From the NCBI GenBank assembly GCA_965214525.1, contig OZ243959.1:1922001-1986000 (forward strand): a stretch of 64,000 nt of DNA. Reading direction: 5' to 3'. Below are positions 44,785 through 52,569 of this stretch, one piece after another (position 1 is the stretch's first letter; each line of letters starts with the position of its first letter). Both the position numbers and the translations under genes were made by a program. The notes under the pieces are model-generated. The model saw only the letters and a list, made by a program, of their open reading frames with translations, did no database searches and was not told the origin of the DNA. Source of the stretch: Qipengyuania_B sp965214525. GTDB lineage: Bacteria; Pseudomonadota; Alphaproteobacteria; Sphingomonadales; Sphingomonadaceae.

Positions 44785-45243
44785 TTAGGGCGATAGCGCG
44801 ATGATCGCATCGACTTCCACGGCAGCGCCCAACGGCAGGGCCGGCACTCCCACGGCGGCGCGGGCGTGGCGACCCTTGTCGCCAAACACGTCGGCCATGA
44901 GATCGGATGCTCCGTTCACGACCTTTGGCTGGTCGGTAAAATCGGCCGTGCAATTGACGAACCCGCCAAGCTTGACGATCCGCTCCACCCGGTCGAGCGG
45001 GATCAGGGCAGAGCGTAATTGCGCCAGGATCATCAGACCGCAGGCCCGCGCCGCCGCCACGCCCTGTTCGACCGATACGTCCTCGCCAAGGCGGCCCGTC
45101 ACCAGCGCGCCGTCGACGAAGGGAAGCTGGCCCGACACGTAAGCAGTCTCGCCTTGCACCACGACGGGCACGTAGCTTGCGACCGGAGCGGCGGCTTGCG
45201 GCAAGACGATCCCCAATTCCTGTAACCGGCTTTCGATATTCAC
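44785..45243 (-). CDS. RidA family protein
   Basis: A 152-residue YjgF/RidA family protein; RidA itself hydrolyses reactive enamines and imines. This looks like the longer YjgF subgroup (start LQELGIVLPQAAAPVASYVP). The conserved segment GETAYVSGQLPF and the C-terminal VGVPALPLGAAVEVDAII are seen. The usual active-site Arg lies at HARAAVGV. GTG start overlapping the HAD gene stop (GTGA), so both are made together. Confidence 0.9.
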   Translation of the reverse strand: MNIESRLQELGIVLPQAAAPVASYVPVVVQGETAYVSGQLPFVDGALVTGRLGEDVSVEQGVAAARACGLMILAQLRSALIPLDRVERIVKLGGFVNCTADFTDQPKVVNGASDLMADVFGDKGRHARAAVGVPALPLGAAVEVDAIIALSP

Positions 45244-45899
45244 GACAACTCCCTTTCCTCGTGGGCGACGCCCAGCCGCTCCAGCAGCCAGGGCAAAGCC
45301 TCGTCCCAGCTATCGATCCGCGCATCGGCATCGCCCGCCGCGTGGGCGCACGCGATATGCGGAGCGAGCATGGCCTCCCCGCACAGATGCAAGGTGATGA
45401 CGCCGGGGATCGTCTGCCTGGCGGAGCGGTGATGCTGAGCGAGGTCGTCGATGAAGAATGTCTGGCTGGGTTGATATTCCTCGATGATGCTGGCCAAAGC
45501 GGGGCCCTTGGGGCCTTGGTTGGTATAGACCTTGGCATCGATCCCATGCTGGGCGAGTTGGCGGGCGCGCCGTTCCCGTCGCTCGTCCACCAGATTGGTC
45601 AGGATTACCACGTCGGCATGACGGGCCAACGTGTTCATGGCGTTCACCGCGCCATCGATCGGGTGCTGCCGGTCCATCTCGGTATCGAAAAAGCCGCCCA
45701 GCATTCGCCAGATCGCCTTTTCATCCACTGGCTCGCCAGTTGTCTGCCAGCGCATCGCATTGGCAAAGCTGTTCCCCTCCATCGCGAAAGTGACGCCCTG
45801 CGTCTCTGCGAGCCAATCTCGGAAATGCGTGACCATGTGCAGCAGCACTTCGTCGCAATCGCTGACGACCAGCGGACGCGCGTCTCCTGCGCCCCTCAT
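45240..45899 (-). CDS. HAD-superfamily hydrolase
   Basis: A 219-residue haloacid dehalogenase fold protein. Motif I is unusual: VVSDCDEVLLHMVTHF, keeping DxD. Motif II Thr/Ser appears as VVILTNLVDER, motif III Lys as YTNQGPKG, and motif IV as TFFIDDLAQHH. Probably a phosphatase on a small molecule. It is flanked by overlapping DUF3572 and RidA genes in one operon, which hints at a shared housekeeping task; substrate not known. Confidence 0.85.
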   Translation of the reverse strand: MRGAGDARPLVVSDCDEVLLHMVTHFRDWLAETQGVTFAMEGNSFANAMRWQTTGEPVDEKAIWRMLGGFFDTEMDRQHPIDGAVNAMNTLARHADVVILTNLVDERRERRARQLAQHGIDAKVYTNQGPKGPALASIIEEYQPSQTFFIDDLAQHHRSARQTIPGVITLHLCGEAMLAPHIACAHAAGDADARIDSWDEALPWLLERLGVAHEERELS

Positions 45900-46192
45900 G
45901 CCTGCAACTGCCGGTGGGCGGCGGTCAGTTCGGCCGGCTCGACACCAAGAGAGACGGCGGCGGCGATGAGGTCGGGCTCGTAATTGGCGAGGTGTTCCAG
46001 CACGGCAGCCTGCACCTCCGGGTTCGCCAGACCGCTGCGCAGGTCGTCCGGCGTCAATCCGGTCAGGCTGAGCAGCCGTTCTGCACGGTCGGGCTCCTGC
46101 AACACCCAGCCAAGCGCCGATAGCGCCAGGATATCGGACCGGTCGTGGGTATGCGCTTCGCTACTACTCGATAAGGGTTTGTCGATTGTCAC
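45896..46192 (-). CDS. DUF3572 protein
   Basis: A 98-residue protein of the alphaproteobacterial DUF3572 family. The core is ALSALGWVLQEPDRAERLLS, LTGLTPDDLRSGLANPEVQA and LEHLANYEPDLIAAAVSLGV. It is all-helical by composition, and no function is known. First gene of a DUF3572-HAD-RidA operon with 4-bp overlaps (GTG start at 46192). Divergent from divK, 55 bp away. Confidence 0.88.
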   Translation of the reverse strand: MTIDKPLSSSSEAHTHDRSDILALSALGWVLQEPDRAERLLSLTGLTPDDLRSGLANPEVQAAVLEHLANYEPDLIAAAVSLGVEPAELTAAHRQLQA

Positions 46193-46247
46193 TGTGGTTG
46201 AACAGTCCTATGCAATGGGCGGTGCGGGGGATGGGAGACACGGCGTC

Positions 46248-46622
46248 GTGGCAAAGAGAGTACTGGTTGTCGAGGACAACGACCTCAACCGGAAATTGTT
46301 CTGCGATGTGTTGACGGCCAATGGATACGAGGTGGAACCCGTGGCCGATGGCAACAAGGTGCTCGAAGCGGCCAAGGCCTTTTCGCCCGATCTCGTCATC
46401 ATGGATATCCAGCTTCCCCATATCTCGGGGCTCGAACTGATCCTGGCGCTGAGCCGGGAAGACAAGCTGTCGCGCGTCCCCATCCTGGCGGTGACTGCCT
46501 ATGCCGGCAAGGGAGACGAAGAACGCATTCGCGGGGCCGGCGCGCGCGATTATCTCGCCAAGCCTGTCTCGATCGGGCCGTTCATGGGCGCGGTCAACCG
46601 GTTGTTCGAGGCCGCCGCCTGA
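46248..46622 (+). CDS. divK: Single-domain cell-cycle response regulator DivK
   Basis: A 124-residue receiver-only protein. In Caulobacter, DivK relays phosphate with DivJ and PleC and, through DivL and CckA, lowers CtrA activity. Sequence: RVLVVEDNDLNRKLFCDVL, phospho-Asp in LVIMDIQLPHISGLEL, Thr in AVTAYAGKGDEERIR, Lys in YLAKPVSIGPF. GTG 46248 is chosen, with GGGAGA about ten bases upstream; ATG 46215 is in frame too. pleD, which usually follows, is absent: sphingolipid genes come next. The window thus holds both ends of the DivK-CtrA circuit. Confidence 0.92.
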   Translation: MAKRVLVVEDNDLNRKLFCDVLTANGYEVEPVADGNKVLEAAKAFSPDLVIMDIQLPHISGLELILALSREDKLSRVPILAVTAYAGKGDEERIRGAGARDYLAKPVSIGPFMGAVNRLFEAAA

Positions 46623-46723
46623 GTGCTTCGCGACAGCGACTTGCCTTGACATCACCCCTCGTTCCACGCTTTCGGTAGCGACCGCCCGCATTCCCCCGGG
46701 CGGGTGGAATGATGGAGCATGGT

Positions 46724-46969
46724 ATGGATCGCGCCAATGTCGATACGCGCATTCGCAGTCTGATCGAACCTTTCAACAAGAAGGAGGCGGCGATCGAGGA
46801 TGGCACGACGTTTGCGGGCGATCTGGAGTTCGACAGCCTGACAGTGATGGATTTCGTCGCCGCGATCGAGGACGAGTTCGATATCATCATCTCGATGAAC
46901 CAGCAGGCCGAGATCGAGAATTACGGCCAATTGGTCGACGCGGTGGACAAGTTGCAGGCCGGATCGTGA
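46724..46969 (+). CDS. Acyl carrier protein for sphingolipid synthesis
   Basis: An 81-residue acyl carrier protein. The phosphopantetheine Ser is in DLEFDSLTVMDFVAAIEDEF. Its sequence is unlike the usual AcpP of fatty-acid synthesis. Its stop overlaps the GTG of serine palmitoyltransferase, so it probably delivers the acyl thioester for sphingolipid base synthesis, as described for specialised ACPs in Caulobacter-like bacteria. ATG 46724 has GGAG six bases upstream; earlier ATGs at 46709 and 46712 are possible. Confidence 0.88.
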   Translation: MDRANVDTRIRSLIEPFNKKEAAIEDGTTFAGDLEFDSLTVMDFVAAIEDEFDIIISMNQQAEIENYGQLVDAVDKLQAGS

Positions 46970-48216
46970 GCGAGGCGCTGGCCCTGTCCGACCAGCCGGT
47001 AGAACGCGCCGGCGGGTCGCCGGATCTGTTCGACAAGTTCGATCCGATCATCACCATGCGCCGCGACCTCTTGGCGAGCGGCATCGAAGATCCGTTCAAC
47101 CTGGTCATGGAGCAGGTGCTGTCGCCAACGCGCGCCATCTGCAACGGGCGCGAGACAATTCTGCTCGGCACCTACAATTACATGGGCATGACCTTCGATC
47201 CCGAGGTCATCGAGGCGGGCGAGCAGGCGCTGCGCGATTACGGTACGGGCACCACCGGCAGCCGTGTGCTGAACGGCACGTATCAGGGGCACAAGGATGT
47301 GGAACAGGCCCTGTGCGAATTCTATGCCATGGACCACGCAATGGTCTTTTCGACCGGTTATCAGGCCAACCTCGGCATCATCTCGACCATTGCGGGCAAG
47401 GGCGATTACGTCGTGCTCGACATCGACAGCCACGCCAGCATCTGGGATGGCTGCAAGATGGGCGACGCTGAAGTGGTGCCGTTCAAGCACAACGATGTCG
47501 AGGCGCTGGAGAAACGGTTGAAGCGCATTCCCGATGGCGCCGGGGTGCTGGTCGTGCTGGAGGGCGTGTATTCCATGCTGGGCGATGTCGCCCCGCTGAC
47601 GCAGATGGTGGCGGTCGCCAAACGGCACGGTGCGATGGTGCTGGTGGACGAGGCGCATTCGATGGGCTTCATCGGCGAACACGGGCGCGGGGTCGCCGAA
47701 GCGCAGGGCGTGCTGGACGACGTCGACTTCGTCATCGGCACGTTTTCGAAATCGGTCGGGACGGTTGGCGGCTTTTGCACCTCCAACCATCCCAAGTTCG
47801 ACATCTTGCGGCTGGTGTGCCGGCCTTACACCTTCACCGCCTCCCTTCCCCCCAGCGTGGTGGCAACCGCCGCGACCAGCATCCGCAAGCTGATGCGCGG
47901 CGACAACAAGCGGGCGCATCTGTGGGAGAACTCGCGGACGCTGCACCAGGGACTGCGCGACCTTGGTTTCACGCTCGGCACGCCGGAAGCGCAATCCGCC
48001 ATCATCGCCGTCATCATGCCCGATCTGGAACGCGGCGCGATGATGTGGGAAGCGTTGTTGAAGGAGGGGCTCTATGTAAACCTCGCCCGCCCCCCGGCGA
48101 CGCCTGCAAACATGACGCTGCTGCGCTGCTCGTTGTGCGCGGACCATAGCGAGGACGACGTTCGTACCACTCTGGCCATGTTCGAGCGTGCGGGCCGCAC
48201 GGTCGGGATTATCTGA
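46966..48216 (+). CDS. spt: Serine palmitoyltransferase
   Basis: A PLP enzyme of the alpha-oxoamine synthase family (416 residues) condensing serine with an acyl thioester to 3-ketosphinganine, first step of sphingolipid synthesis. The PLP-Lys is in IGTFSKSVGTVGGFCTSNHP, with VLVDEAHSMGFIGEHGRGVA and DIDSHASIWDGCKMGDAEVV. Size and the N-terminal MRRDLLASGIEDPFNLVMEQ match Sphingomonas SPT rather than KBL or BioF. GTG start overlapping the ACP stop (GTGA). Sphingolipids replace much LPS in this order, although lptB is also present. Confidence 0.93.
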   Translation: MSEALALSDQPVERAGGSPDLFDKFDPIITMRRDLLASGIEDPFNLVMEQVLSPTRAICNGRETILLGTYNYMGMTFDPEVIEAGEQALRDYGTGTTGSRVLNGTYQGHKDVEQALCEFYAMDHAMVFSTGYQANLGIISTIAGKGDYVVLDIDSHASIWDGCKMGDAEVVPFKHNDVEALEKRLKRIPDGAGVLVVLEGVYSMLGDVAPLTQMVAVAKRHGAMVLVDEAHSMGFIGEHGRGVAEAQGVLDDVDFVIGTFSKSVGTVGGFCTSNHPKFDILRLVCRPYTFTASLPPSVVATAATSIRKLMRGDNKRAHLWENSRTLHQGLRDLGFTLGTPEAQSAIIAVIMPDLERGAMMWEALLKEGLYVNLARPPATPANMTLLRCSLCADHSEDDVRTTLAMFERAGRTVGII

Positions 48217-48410
48217 CGCAGCCGGCGCCGGGGAATCAATGCGTCCTCGATCCGCTCCGACCAGCGGAACGCGCCGGTTCTAATTTATTAAAATCAATGT
48301 TTCATCGTATTTCGCTTGCGCTTTGGCGTGTCGGCGGAACGTCAGGTCAAGTTCTGTATTGTTAAGGCGATGGCGTTAGCGCCGCTGACCAAACAGGAGG
48401 ACTACAAGAC

Positions 48411-48896
48411 ATGGCTGAAATTCCCGTAGAGAAAAAATCCGGCATCCCAGGTTGGGTTTGGGCGCTATTGGCGCTGCTGCTGCTGATTTTACTGGCATGG
48501 TGGCTGCTCGACAATGACGGTGACGATGTCGTTGAATACACCGACGACGAAGTTGCTGCGGTTGCGCCTGCGGAAACCGCTGCGGTTGCCGGTGCTGCCT
48601 ACGCGATTGGCGAAAGCGTCGATCTCGACAACGTGCGCGTTACTTCGCTTGCCGGCGACATGGCGTTCAACGCCGATGTGAACGGGCAGAACATGCTCGT
48701 CCTGTTCGATCAGGAACCGACGCCCGGCACGGCGCAGGAAGGCGAGTTCGACATCAATCCGGGAATGATGATGAACCTTGAAGGCGAAGTGCGCTCGGCC
48801 AGCGATCCGCTGCCCGCCGGTGTAACGATCGACCAGATGGGTGGAGCCGACCGGTACATCTACGCCACCGACATGGAAGTCGTCAGCCGTCCGTAA
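48411..48896 (+). CDS. Membrane-anchored periplasmic protein of unknown function
   Basis: A 161-residue protein with one strong N-terminal helix (GWVWALLALLLLILLAWWLL) and a short Lys-containing lead, so the rest faces the periplasm. The domain is acidic with GAAYAIGESVDLDNVRVTSL and VNGQNMLVLFDQEPT, a beta-rich pattern; I do not recognise a family. ACAGGAGGA sits before the ATG. The AT-rich 190-bp leader contains GGAAC at 48336 but without a well-spaced partner. The genes downstream are stress related. Confidence 0.75.
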   Translation: MAEIPVEKKSGIPGWVWALLALLLLILLAWWLLDNDGDDVVEYTDDEVAAVAPAETAAVAGAAYAIGESVDLDNVRVTSLAGDMAFNADVNGQNMLVLFDQEPTPGTAQEGEFDINPGMMMNLEGEVRSASDPLPAGVTIDQMGGADRYIYATDMEVVSRP

Positions 48897-48938
48897 TCGC
48901 GCATTACCGCATCAACACGAAATACTGAGGAAATATCT

Positions 48939-49607
48939 ATGAGACACGACACACGTTACGAACATCTCGACACGCTCGATCACTACGAGCTCGAGCATCA
49001 TTCGCAGGACATTCGCGGCCGGGCATTGGTAAGCCCGACCGGCGACAAATATGGCGTCATCAAGGATCTGCTGGTGGATCGCGATCACAACCGCGTTGCT
49101 GCCGTCAAGCTCGACAATGGCAAGGTCTGCGCCGTGGAACCGCTAGAAATCCATGACGACGTCGTGGTTTATGGCGAAGCCGCCGAAACGCATGCGAAGG
49201 CCGGCGGATCTGCCGTCAACGAAGAGCGCGTACCGATCGTCGAAGAGCGCCTGGCTATCGGCAAGCGCGCCGTCGATCATGGCAAGACCATCAACGTTCG
49301 CACCCGCATCGTGGAAGATCGCGTCTCCGAAGACGTACACCTGCGTGACGAGACCGTCTCGGTAGACCGTCGTCCGGTTAACGAGCGCGTCACCGGCCGC
49401 GATGCCGAAGCGCTGTTGAACCAGGGCGGCCGGACCGTCTCCATGACCGAACGCGACGAGGAAGTCGTCGTCGGCAAGGAAGCCGTGGTGACCGAAGAAG
49501 TCGTCGTGAAGAAGAACGTCGGCGACAAGGTTGCCCACGTGGACGAAACCGTCCGCAAGACGGAAGTCGATATCGACAAGGACGGGACGCGTCGCGACCG
49601 CACCTGA
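48939..49607 (+). CDS. PRC-barrel and DUF2382 stress protein
   Basis: A 222-residue protein with an N-terminal PRC-barrel (ALVSPTGDKYGVIKDLLVD, HNRVAAVKLDNGKVCAVEP) and a C-terminal DUF2382 domain (ERVPIVEERLAIGKRAVDHG, and repeated EEVVV/VEDRV strands). DUF2382 genes are often stress-induced in bacteria with general stress sigma factors; function unknown. TGAGGAAAT precedes the ATG. A strong terminator follows at 49629. The next gene is a second DUF2382 protein, so a duplication is likely. Confidence 0.88.
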   Translation: MRHDTRYEHLDTLDHYELEHHSQDIRGRALVSPTGDKYGVIKDLLVDRDHNRVAAVKLDNGKVCAVEPLEIHDDVVVYGEAAETHAKAGGSAVNEERVPIVEERLAIGKRAVDHGKTINVRTRIVEDRVSEDVHLRDETVSVDRRPVNERVTGRDAEALLNQGGRTVSMTERDEEVVVGKEAVVTEEVVVKKNVGDKVAHVDETVRKTEVDIDKDGTRRDRT

Positions 49608-49628
49608 CCCTATCGGGACTAACGCTGC

Positions 49629-49667
49629 GGGGCCGATCGCGAACATGCGGTCGGCCCCGTTTTCGTT
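49629..49667 (+). terminator. Intrinsic terminator
   Basis: A fully paired 12-bp stem (GGGGCCGATCGC with GCGGTCGGCCCC, one G-T wobble), loop GAACAT, followed by GTTTTCGTTT. It ends the transcript of the 48411-49607 pair and separates it from the next gene, whose start is only 22 bp later, so that gene needs its own promoter or read-through. Confidence 0.85.
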
Positions 49668-49688
49668 TCAGCAAGGAGTTTTTCAGCC

Positions 49689-50090
49689 ATGAATGACAGA
49701 ACGAGGGACGAGCGGCTCGTCGAAGAGGAGCGCATTCCGCTCGTCGAAGAACGTGTCACGATCGAACGGCGGGAACGCGCCGGCCGCAAGATCACGGTTA
49801 CTACCCGTCCGGTAACCGAAGAGGTAAAGGTCGCCGAGCCGGTCATGCGCGAGGAAGTCACGATTGAACGAGTGCCCATCGGCGAAGTGGTCGACACAAT
49901 TCCGGGCATCCGCGAAGAGGGCGAGTTGACCGTTATCCCGGTGGTGGAAGAACGCGTCACGGTCACGGTGGAGACGGTGCTGACCGAAGAAATCCACCTT
50001 CGCCGCAAACGCGCCGAACGCACGGAGGAACAGACGGTCACCCGGGTGCGTACCGAAGTCGATATCGACGAGGGGCCGGAACCGGCCTGA
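49689..50090 (+). CDS. DUF2382 protein
   Basis: A 133-residue, highly charged protein that is mostly one DUF2382 domain: ERIPLVEERVTIERRERAGR, EEVKVAEPVMREEVTIERVP and VEERVTVTVETVLTEEIHLR. Its alternating E/R/V strands resemble the C-terminal half of the preceding gene product, so the two are paralogues. Ribosome site AAGGAG precedes the ATG. No enzymatic motif. It comes just after the terminator at 49629-49667, with OsmC downstream by 26 bp. Confidence 0.82.
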   Translation: MNDRTRDERLVEEERIPLVEERVTIERRERAGRKITVTTRPVTEEVKVAEPVMREEVTIERVPIGEVVDTIPGIREEGELTVIPVVEERVTVTVETVLTEEIHLRRKRAERTEEQTVTRVRTEVDIDEGPEPA

Positions 50091-50116
50091 ACAAAACCAG
50101 CAGGAGCAACGCGAAC

Positions 50117-50548
50117 ATGGCGATCACCAAAACCGGCAGCGCGACATACGAAGGCCTTGGCAAAACCGGCAAGGGCCAGGTTTCCACCCAGTCGGGCGCG
50201 CTCGATCGGCAGCCCTATGGGTTTGGCACGCGCTTCGAAGGCAAGCCCGGCACCAATCCCGAAGAACTGGTCGCGGCTGCCCATGCCAGCTGCTTTACGA
50301 TGGCGCTGGCCTTTCAGCTTGGCGATGCGGGCTTTTCCGACGGGACGCTGGAGACGGCCGCGAAGGTCACGCTGGAGAAGGATGGCGATGGCTTCACCGT
50401 CACCCGGTCAGACCTGACCTTGACCGGCAAGGTTCCTGAAGCGGACCAGGCGAGGTTCGAGGAGTTGGCGCAAAAAGCCAAGGAAAACTGCCCGATCTCA
50501 AAGCTGCTGAAAGCGCAGATTACGCTGGAGATCCGGTTCAACGCCTGA
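50117..50548 (+). CDS. OsmC-family peroxide reductase
   Basis: A 143-residue OsmC/Ohr family protein, thiol-dependent reductase for organic hydroperoxides. The catalytic Cys pair is in AAHASCFTMALAFQLGD and KENCPISKLLKAQITLE; the start KTGSATYEGLGKTGKGQV and FEGKPGTNPEELV are OsmC-type rather than Ohr-type. CAGGAG precedes the ATG. It follows the DUF2382 genes, in keeping with a stress block. Confidence 0.92.
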   Translation: MAITKTGSATYEGLGKTGKGQVSTQSGALDRQPYGFGTRFEGKPGTNPEELVAAAHASCFTMALAFQLGDAGFSDGTLETAAKVTLEKDGDGFTVTRSDLTLTGKVPEADQARFEELAQKAKENCPISKLLKAQITLEIRFNA

Positions 50549-50633
50549 GGCGCCCCCCTCTCGCCGCGCGACGACCAGGCGCGGGTGGCTGATCCTGGCA
50601 GCCGCCTGCGTCGCCGGTTTCGCGGGCGGAGCC

Positions 50634-51200
50634 TTGCTGCGGACCAGCGGCCCGGTGGGCGCCGACATTGGCGACCGGATCGACGTGGTGCCCTTGTTGA
50701 ACGATCGCGCCGCCCCGTCTTCCGGCCCCCCGGACGCCGCCGTAACGGTCGTCGTCTTCAGCGATTACCAATGTTCGGCTTGCCGCGTCGCCCATCCCGC
50801 GATGCTGGCCGCCGCCGACGCAGCGGGCGATGTGCGCATCGTCTATCGCGATGTGCCCGTGTTTGGCCCCATATCCGAACGGGCGGCCAAGGTGGCCCTC
50901 GCCTCGCGCAACCAGGATCTCTATCCCCAACTGCACGATGCGTTCATGCGCGAACGGCGGCGGCTGGACGTGCCGGTGCTGCGCGAGCTGGTCGAACGCG
51001 AAGGCGGCGACTGGTCGCAAATCGTGCGCGCTGTCGCGGCGGATCGCCAAATCGCGGCCCAACTGGCCGTCAACCGCGCCGATGGCCTGCGCCTTGGGGT
51101 CACGGGCACGCCGACCTACCTCATCGGACCGTACCGGATCGTGGGGGCGTTGGACGAAGCCGGCTTCACCAAGGCTTTCGCCCAGGCACGGCCCCGATAG
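50634..51200 (+). CDS. DsbA-like thioredoxin-fold protein, start unclear
   Basis: A thiol-disulfide oxidoreductase. The active site is VFSDYQCSACRVAHPAM, with cis-Pro in GVTGTPTYLIGPY; the fold is DsbA/DsbC-like and would act in the periplasm. The TTG at 50634 lies inside what looks like the signal anchor: upstream in the same frame comes RRATTRRGWLILAAACVAGF, encoded from about 50562. That extension has no ATG, GTG or TTG between the in-frame stop at 50508 and 50634. Either a rare start codon such as CTG 50589 is used, or a base is wrong. It begins right after the OsmC stop. Confidence 0.8.
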   Translation: MLRTSGPVGADIGDRIDVVPLLNDRAAPSSGPPDAAVTVVVFSDYQCSACRVAHPAMLAAADAAGDVRIVYRDVPVFGPISERAAKVALASRNQDLYPQLHDAFMRERRRLDVPVLRELVEREGGDWSQIVRAVAADRQIAAQLAVNRADGLRLGVTGTPTYLIGPYRIVGALDEAGFTKAFAQARPR

Positions 51201-51202
51201 CG

Positions 51203-51856
51203 TCAGGCAGACCGCTGCGCGGTGGTCGCCTGCGAGCATTCGTCGCCCGCGCCCTCGCCCCCTTCGCCCAGCAGTGCGAGCGCCACGACGCCGCCGATCA
51301 CCAGCACCACGAAAGCGGTGGTGACCAGGCCGAGATAGCGATCGATGAATTGCTTGATCGGGCGGCCGAACACCCGGAACAGGATACCCACGGTCATGAA
51401 GATCATCGCCCGGCCGGCAAGGCTGGCAAGGACGAAGGTGACCAGGTTCATCTCGATGAAGCCGGCCGTGATGGTCAGCAATTTGAAGGGAACTGGGGTC
51501 GATCCGGCGATGACGATCGCCTGCCAGTCGAACGCGCGCAAGGTGCATGCCGCCACCGGAAAGCTTTGGGTCAGGCCGAGCAGGCCGATGAGCCATTCGC
51601 CGATCACGTCATACAGGGCATAGCCGATGGCATAGCCCAGCAACGCGCCCGCGACCGACGCCAGGGTGGCGACGGCCGCAAACCAGATCGCCCGCCGCGG
51701 CTTGGCCAGGCACATCAGCCCCAGCAACGGGTGGGGCGGAATCGGGAAGAAACTCGATTCGACGAAGCAGAAGAAGGCCAGCCACCATACCGCGTGGCGG
51801 TGGGCAGCCTTGTCCATTGTCCAATCGTACAGGCCGCGCAAAAGTCTTGAAAACAT
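51203..51856 (-). CDS. YqaA-like VTT-domain membrane protein
   Basis: A 217-residue membrane protein of the YqaA branch of the DedA/VTT family, which moves lipids between leaflets or supports envelope homeostasis. WWLAFFCFVESSFFPIPPHP is the re-entrant loop with its key Pro residues; GSTPVPFKLLTITAGFIEMN is the second. About five membrane segments follow. The acidic tail is EGAGDECSQATT. Convergent with the DsbA-like gene, 2 bp apart. It is the last cellular gene before the GTA cluster. Confidence 0.88.
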   Translation of the reverse strand: MFSRLLRGLYDWTMDKAAHRHAVWWLAFFCFVESSFFPIPPHPLLGLMCLAKPRRAIWFAAVATLASVAGALLGYAIGYALYDVIGEWLIGLLGLTQSFPVAACTLRAFDWQAIVIAGSTPVPFKLLTITAGFIEMNLVTFVLASLAGRAMIFMTVGILFRVFGRPIKQFIDRYLGLVTTAFVVLVIGGVVALALLGEGGEGAGDECSQATTAQRSA

Positions 51857-51950
51857 GATGGATGCCCCTCTCCACCCCGGAATGGCGCGCTTTAGAGGCG
51901 GACAAGTGTAAGTGCAAGCCGCGGTATTTATCCCATATGGTTATTTTATC

Positions 51951-51978
51951 TTGACATCGTGACGCTGTTTGGTTAGAG
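51951..51978 (+). promoter_or_regulatory. Probable promoter of the GTA cluster
   Basis: TTGACA (51951-51956), 16 bases, then TTAGAG (51973-51978), a good -35 and fair -10 in an AT-rich pocket. It is preceded by the palindrome CCATATGG (51933-51940) and followed by an imperfect hairpin at 51991-52025 (GCGAT...ATCGC outside, GAGT/ACTC and GGG/CCC inside). It lies about 85 bp before the small terminase start. No full CtrA box is seen. Confidence 0.55.
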
Positions 51979-52059
51979 AAACGGAACATCGCGATGGAGT
52001 GAGTCGGGATCACCCACTCGATCGCAGACCCATTCATATACTTGTGGGAGGAGGGCGTC

Positions 52060-52569
52060 ATGGCGGCGAAGCGAACATCCGCGCGCGTAACGAACACGCG
52101 CATCAACGGGCCCTGGCGTGCCCCGTTTCTTGAGCAATTGTCCGAGACGTCCAACGTCTCGGCCGCCGCGCGCAAGGCTGGCACCGATACGAACACGGTA
52201 TACCGCGTCCGGCGCGAAGACCCCGAATTCGCCGAGAAATGGCGCGATGCCCTGTGCGAGGGCTACGACAACCTCGAAATGGACCTGCTCTACCGCCTGC
52301 GCGCCGGCGAGCTGGAGAGCGCGAAAGCCAGTGCGGGCAAGGAACGGCGCAACCGCAAATACGACAACGGCATCGGCTTTCGCCTGCTGATGGCGCATCG
52401 CAATACGGTCAGTCAGGAACGGGCGCGGCGCGACGATCTGAACGAGGAAGCCGTGCTGGCCTCGATCAACGCCAAGATCGACCGGATGAAGGCCCGCGAA
52501 AAGGCGCTGGTCGAGCTGGTCGCGAGCGACAACGTCTATCCCGTGCGAGGCGACGATGCAGCTGAATGA
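52060..52569 (+). CDS. GTA small terminase-like protein (gp1 position)
   Basis: A 169-residue protein in the place of the small terminase. An HTH-like N-terminus (FLEQLSETSNVSAAARKAGT then NTVYRVRREDPEFAEKW) fits DNA recognition, and the helical C-terminus fits ring assembly. In RcGTA the small terminase no longer picks a specific sequence, so packaging is random. ATG 52060 follows GGAGGAGG, which decides it over the ATG/TTG frames upstream. It overlaps the large terminase gene by 14 bp. Confidence 0.85.
   Translation: MAAKRTSARVTNTRINGPWRAPFLEQLSETSNVSAAARKAGTDTNTVYRVRREDPEFAEKWRDALCEGYDNLEMDLLYRLRAGELESAKASAGKERRNRKYDNGIGFRLLMAHRNTVSQERARRDDLNEEAVLASINAKIDRMKAREKALVELVASDNVYPVRGDDAAE

Noticed and set aside
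48336..48363. Possible EcfG promoter before the 48411 gene
   Set aside because: GGAAC is present, but the only GTT is two bases too far and lacks the C, so spacing and -10 do not fit.
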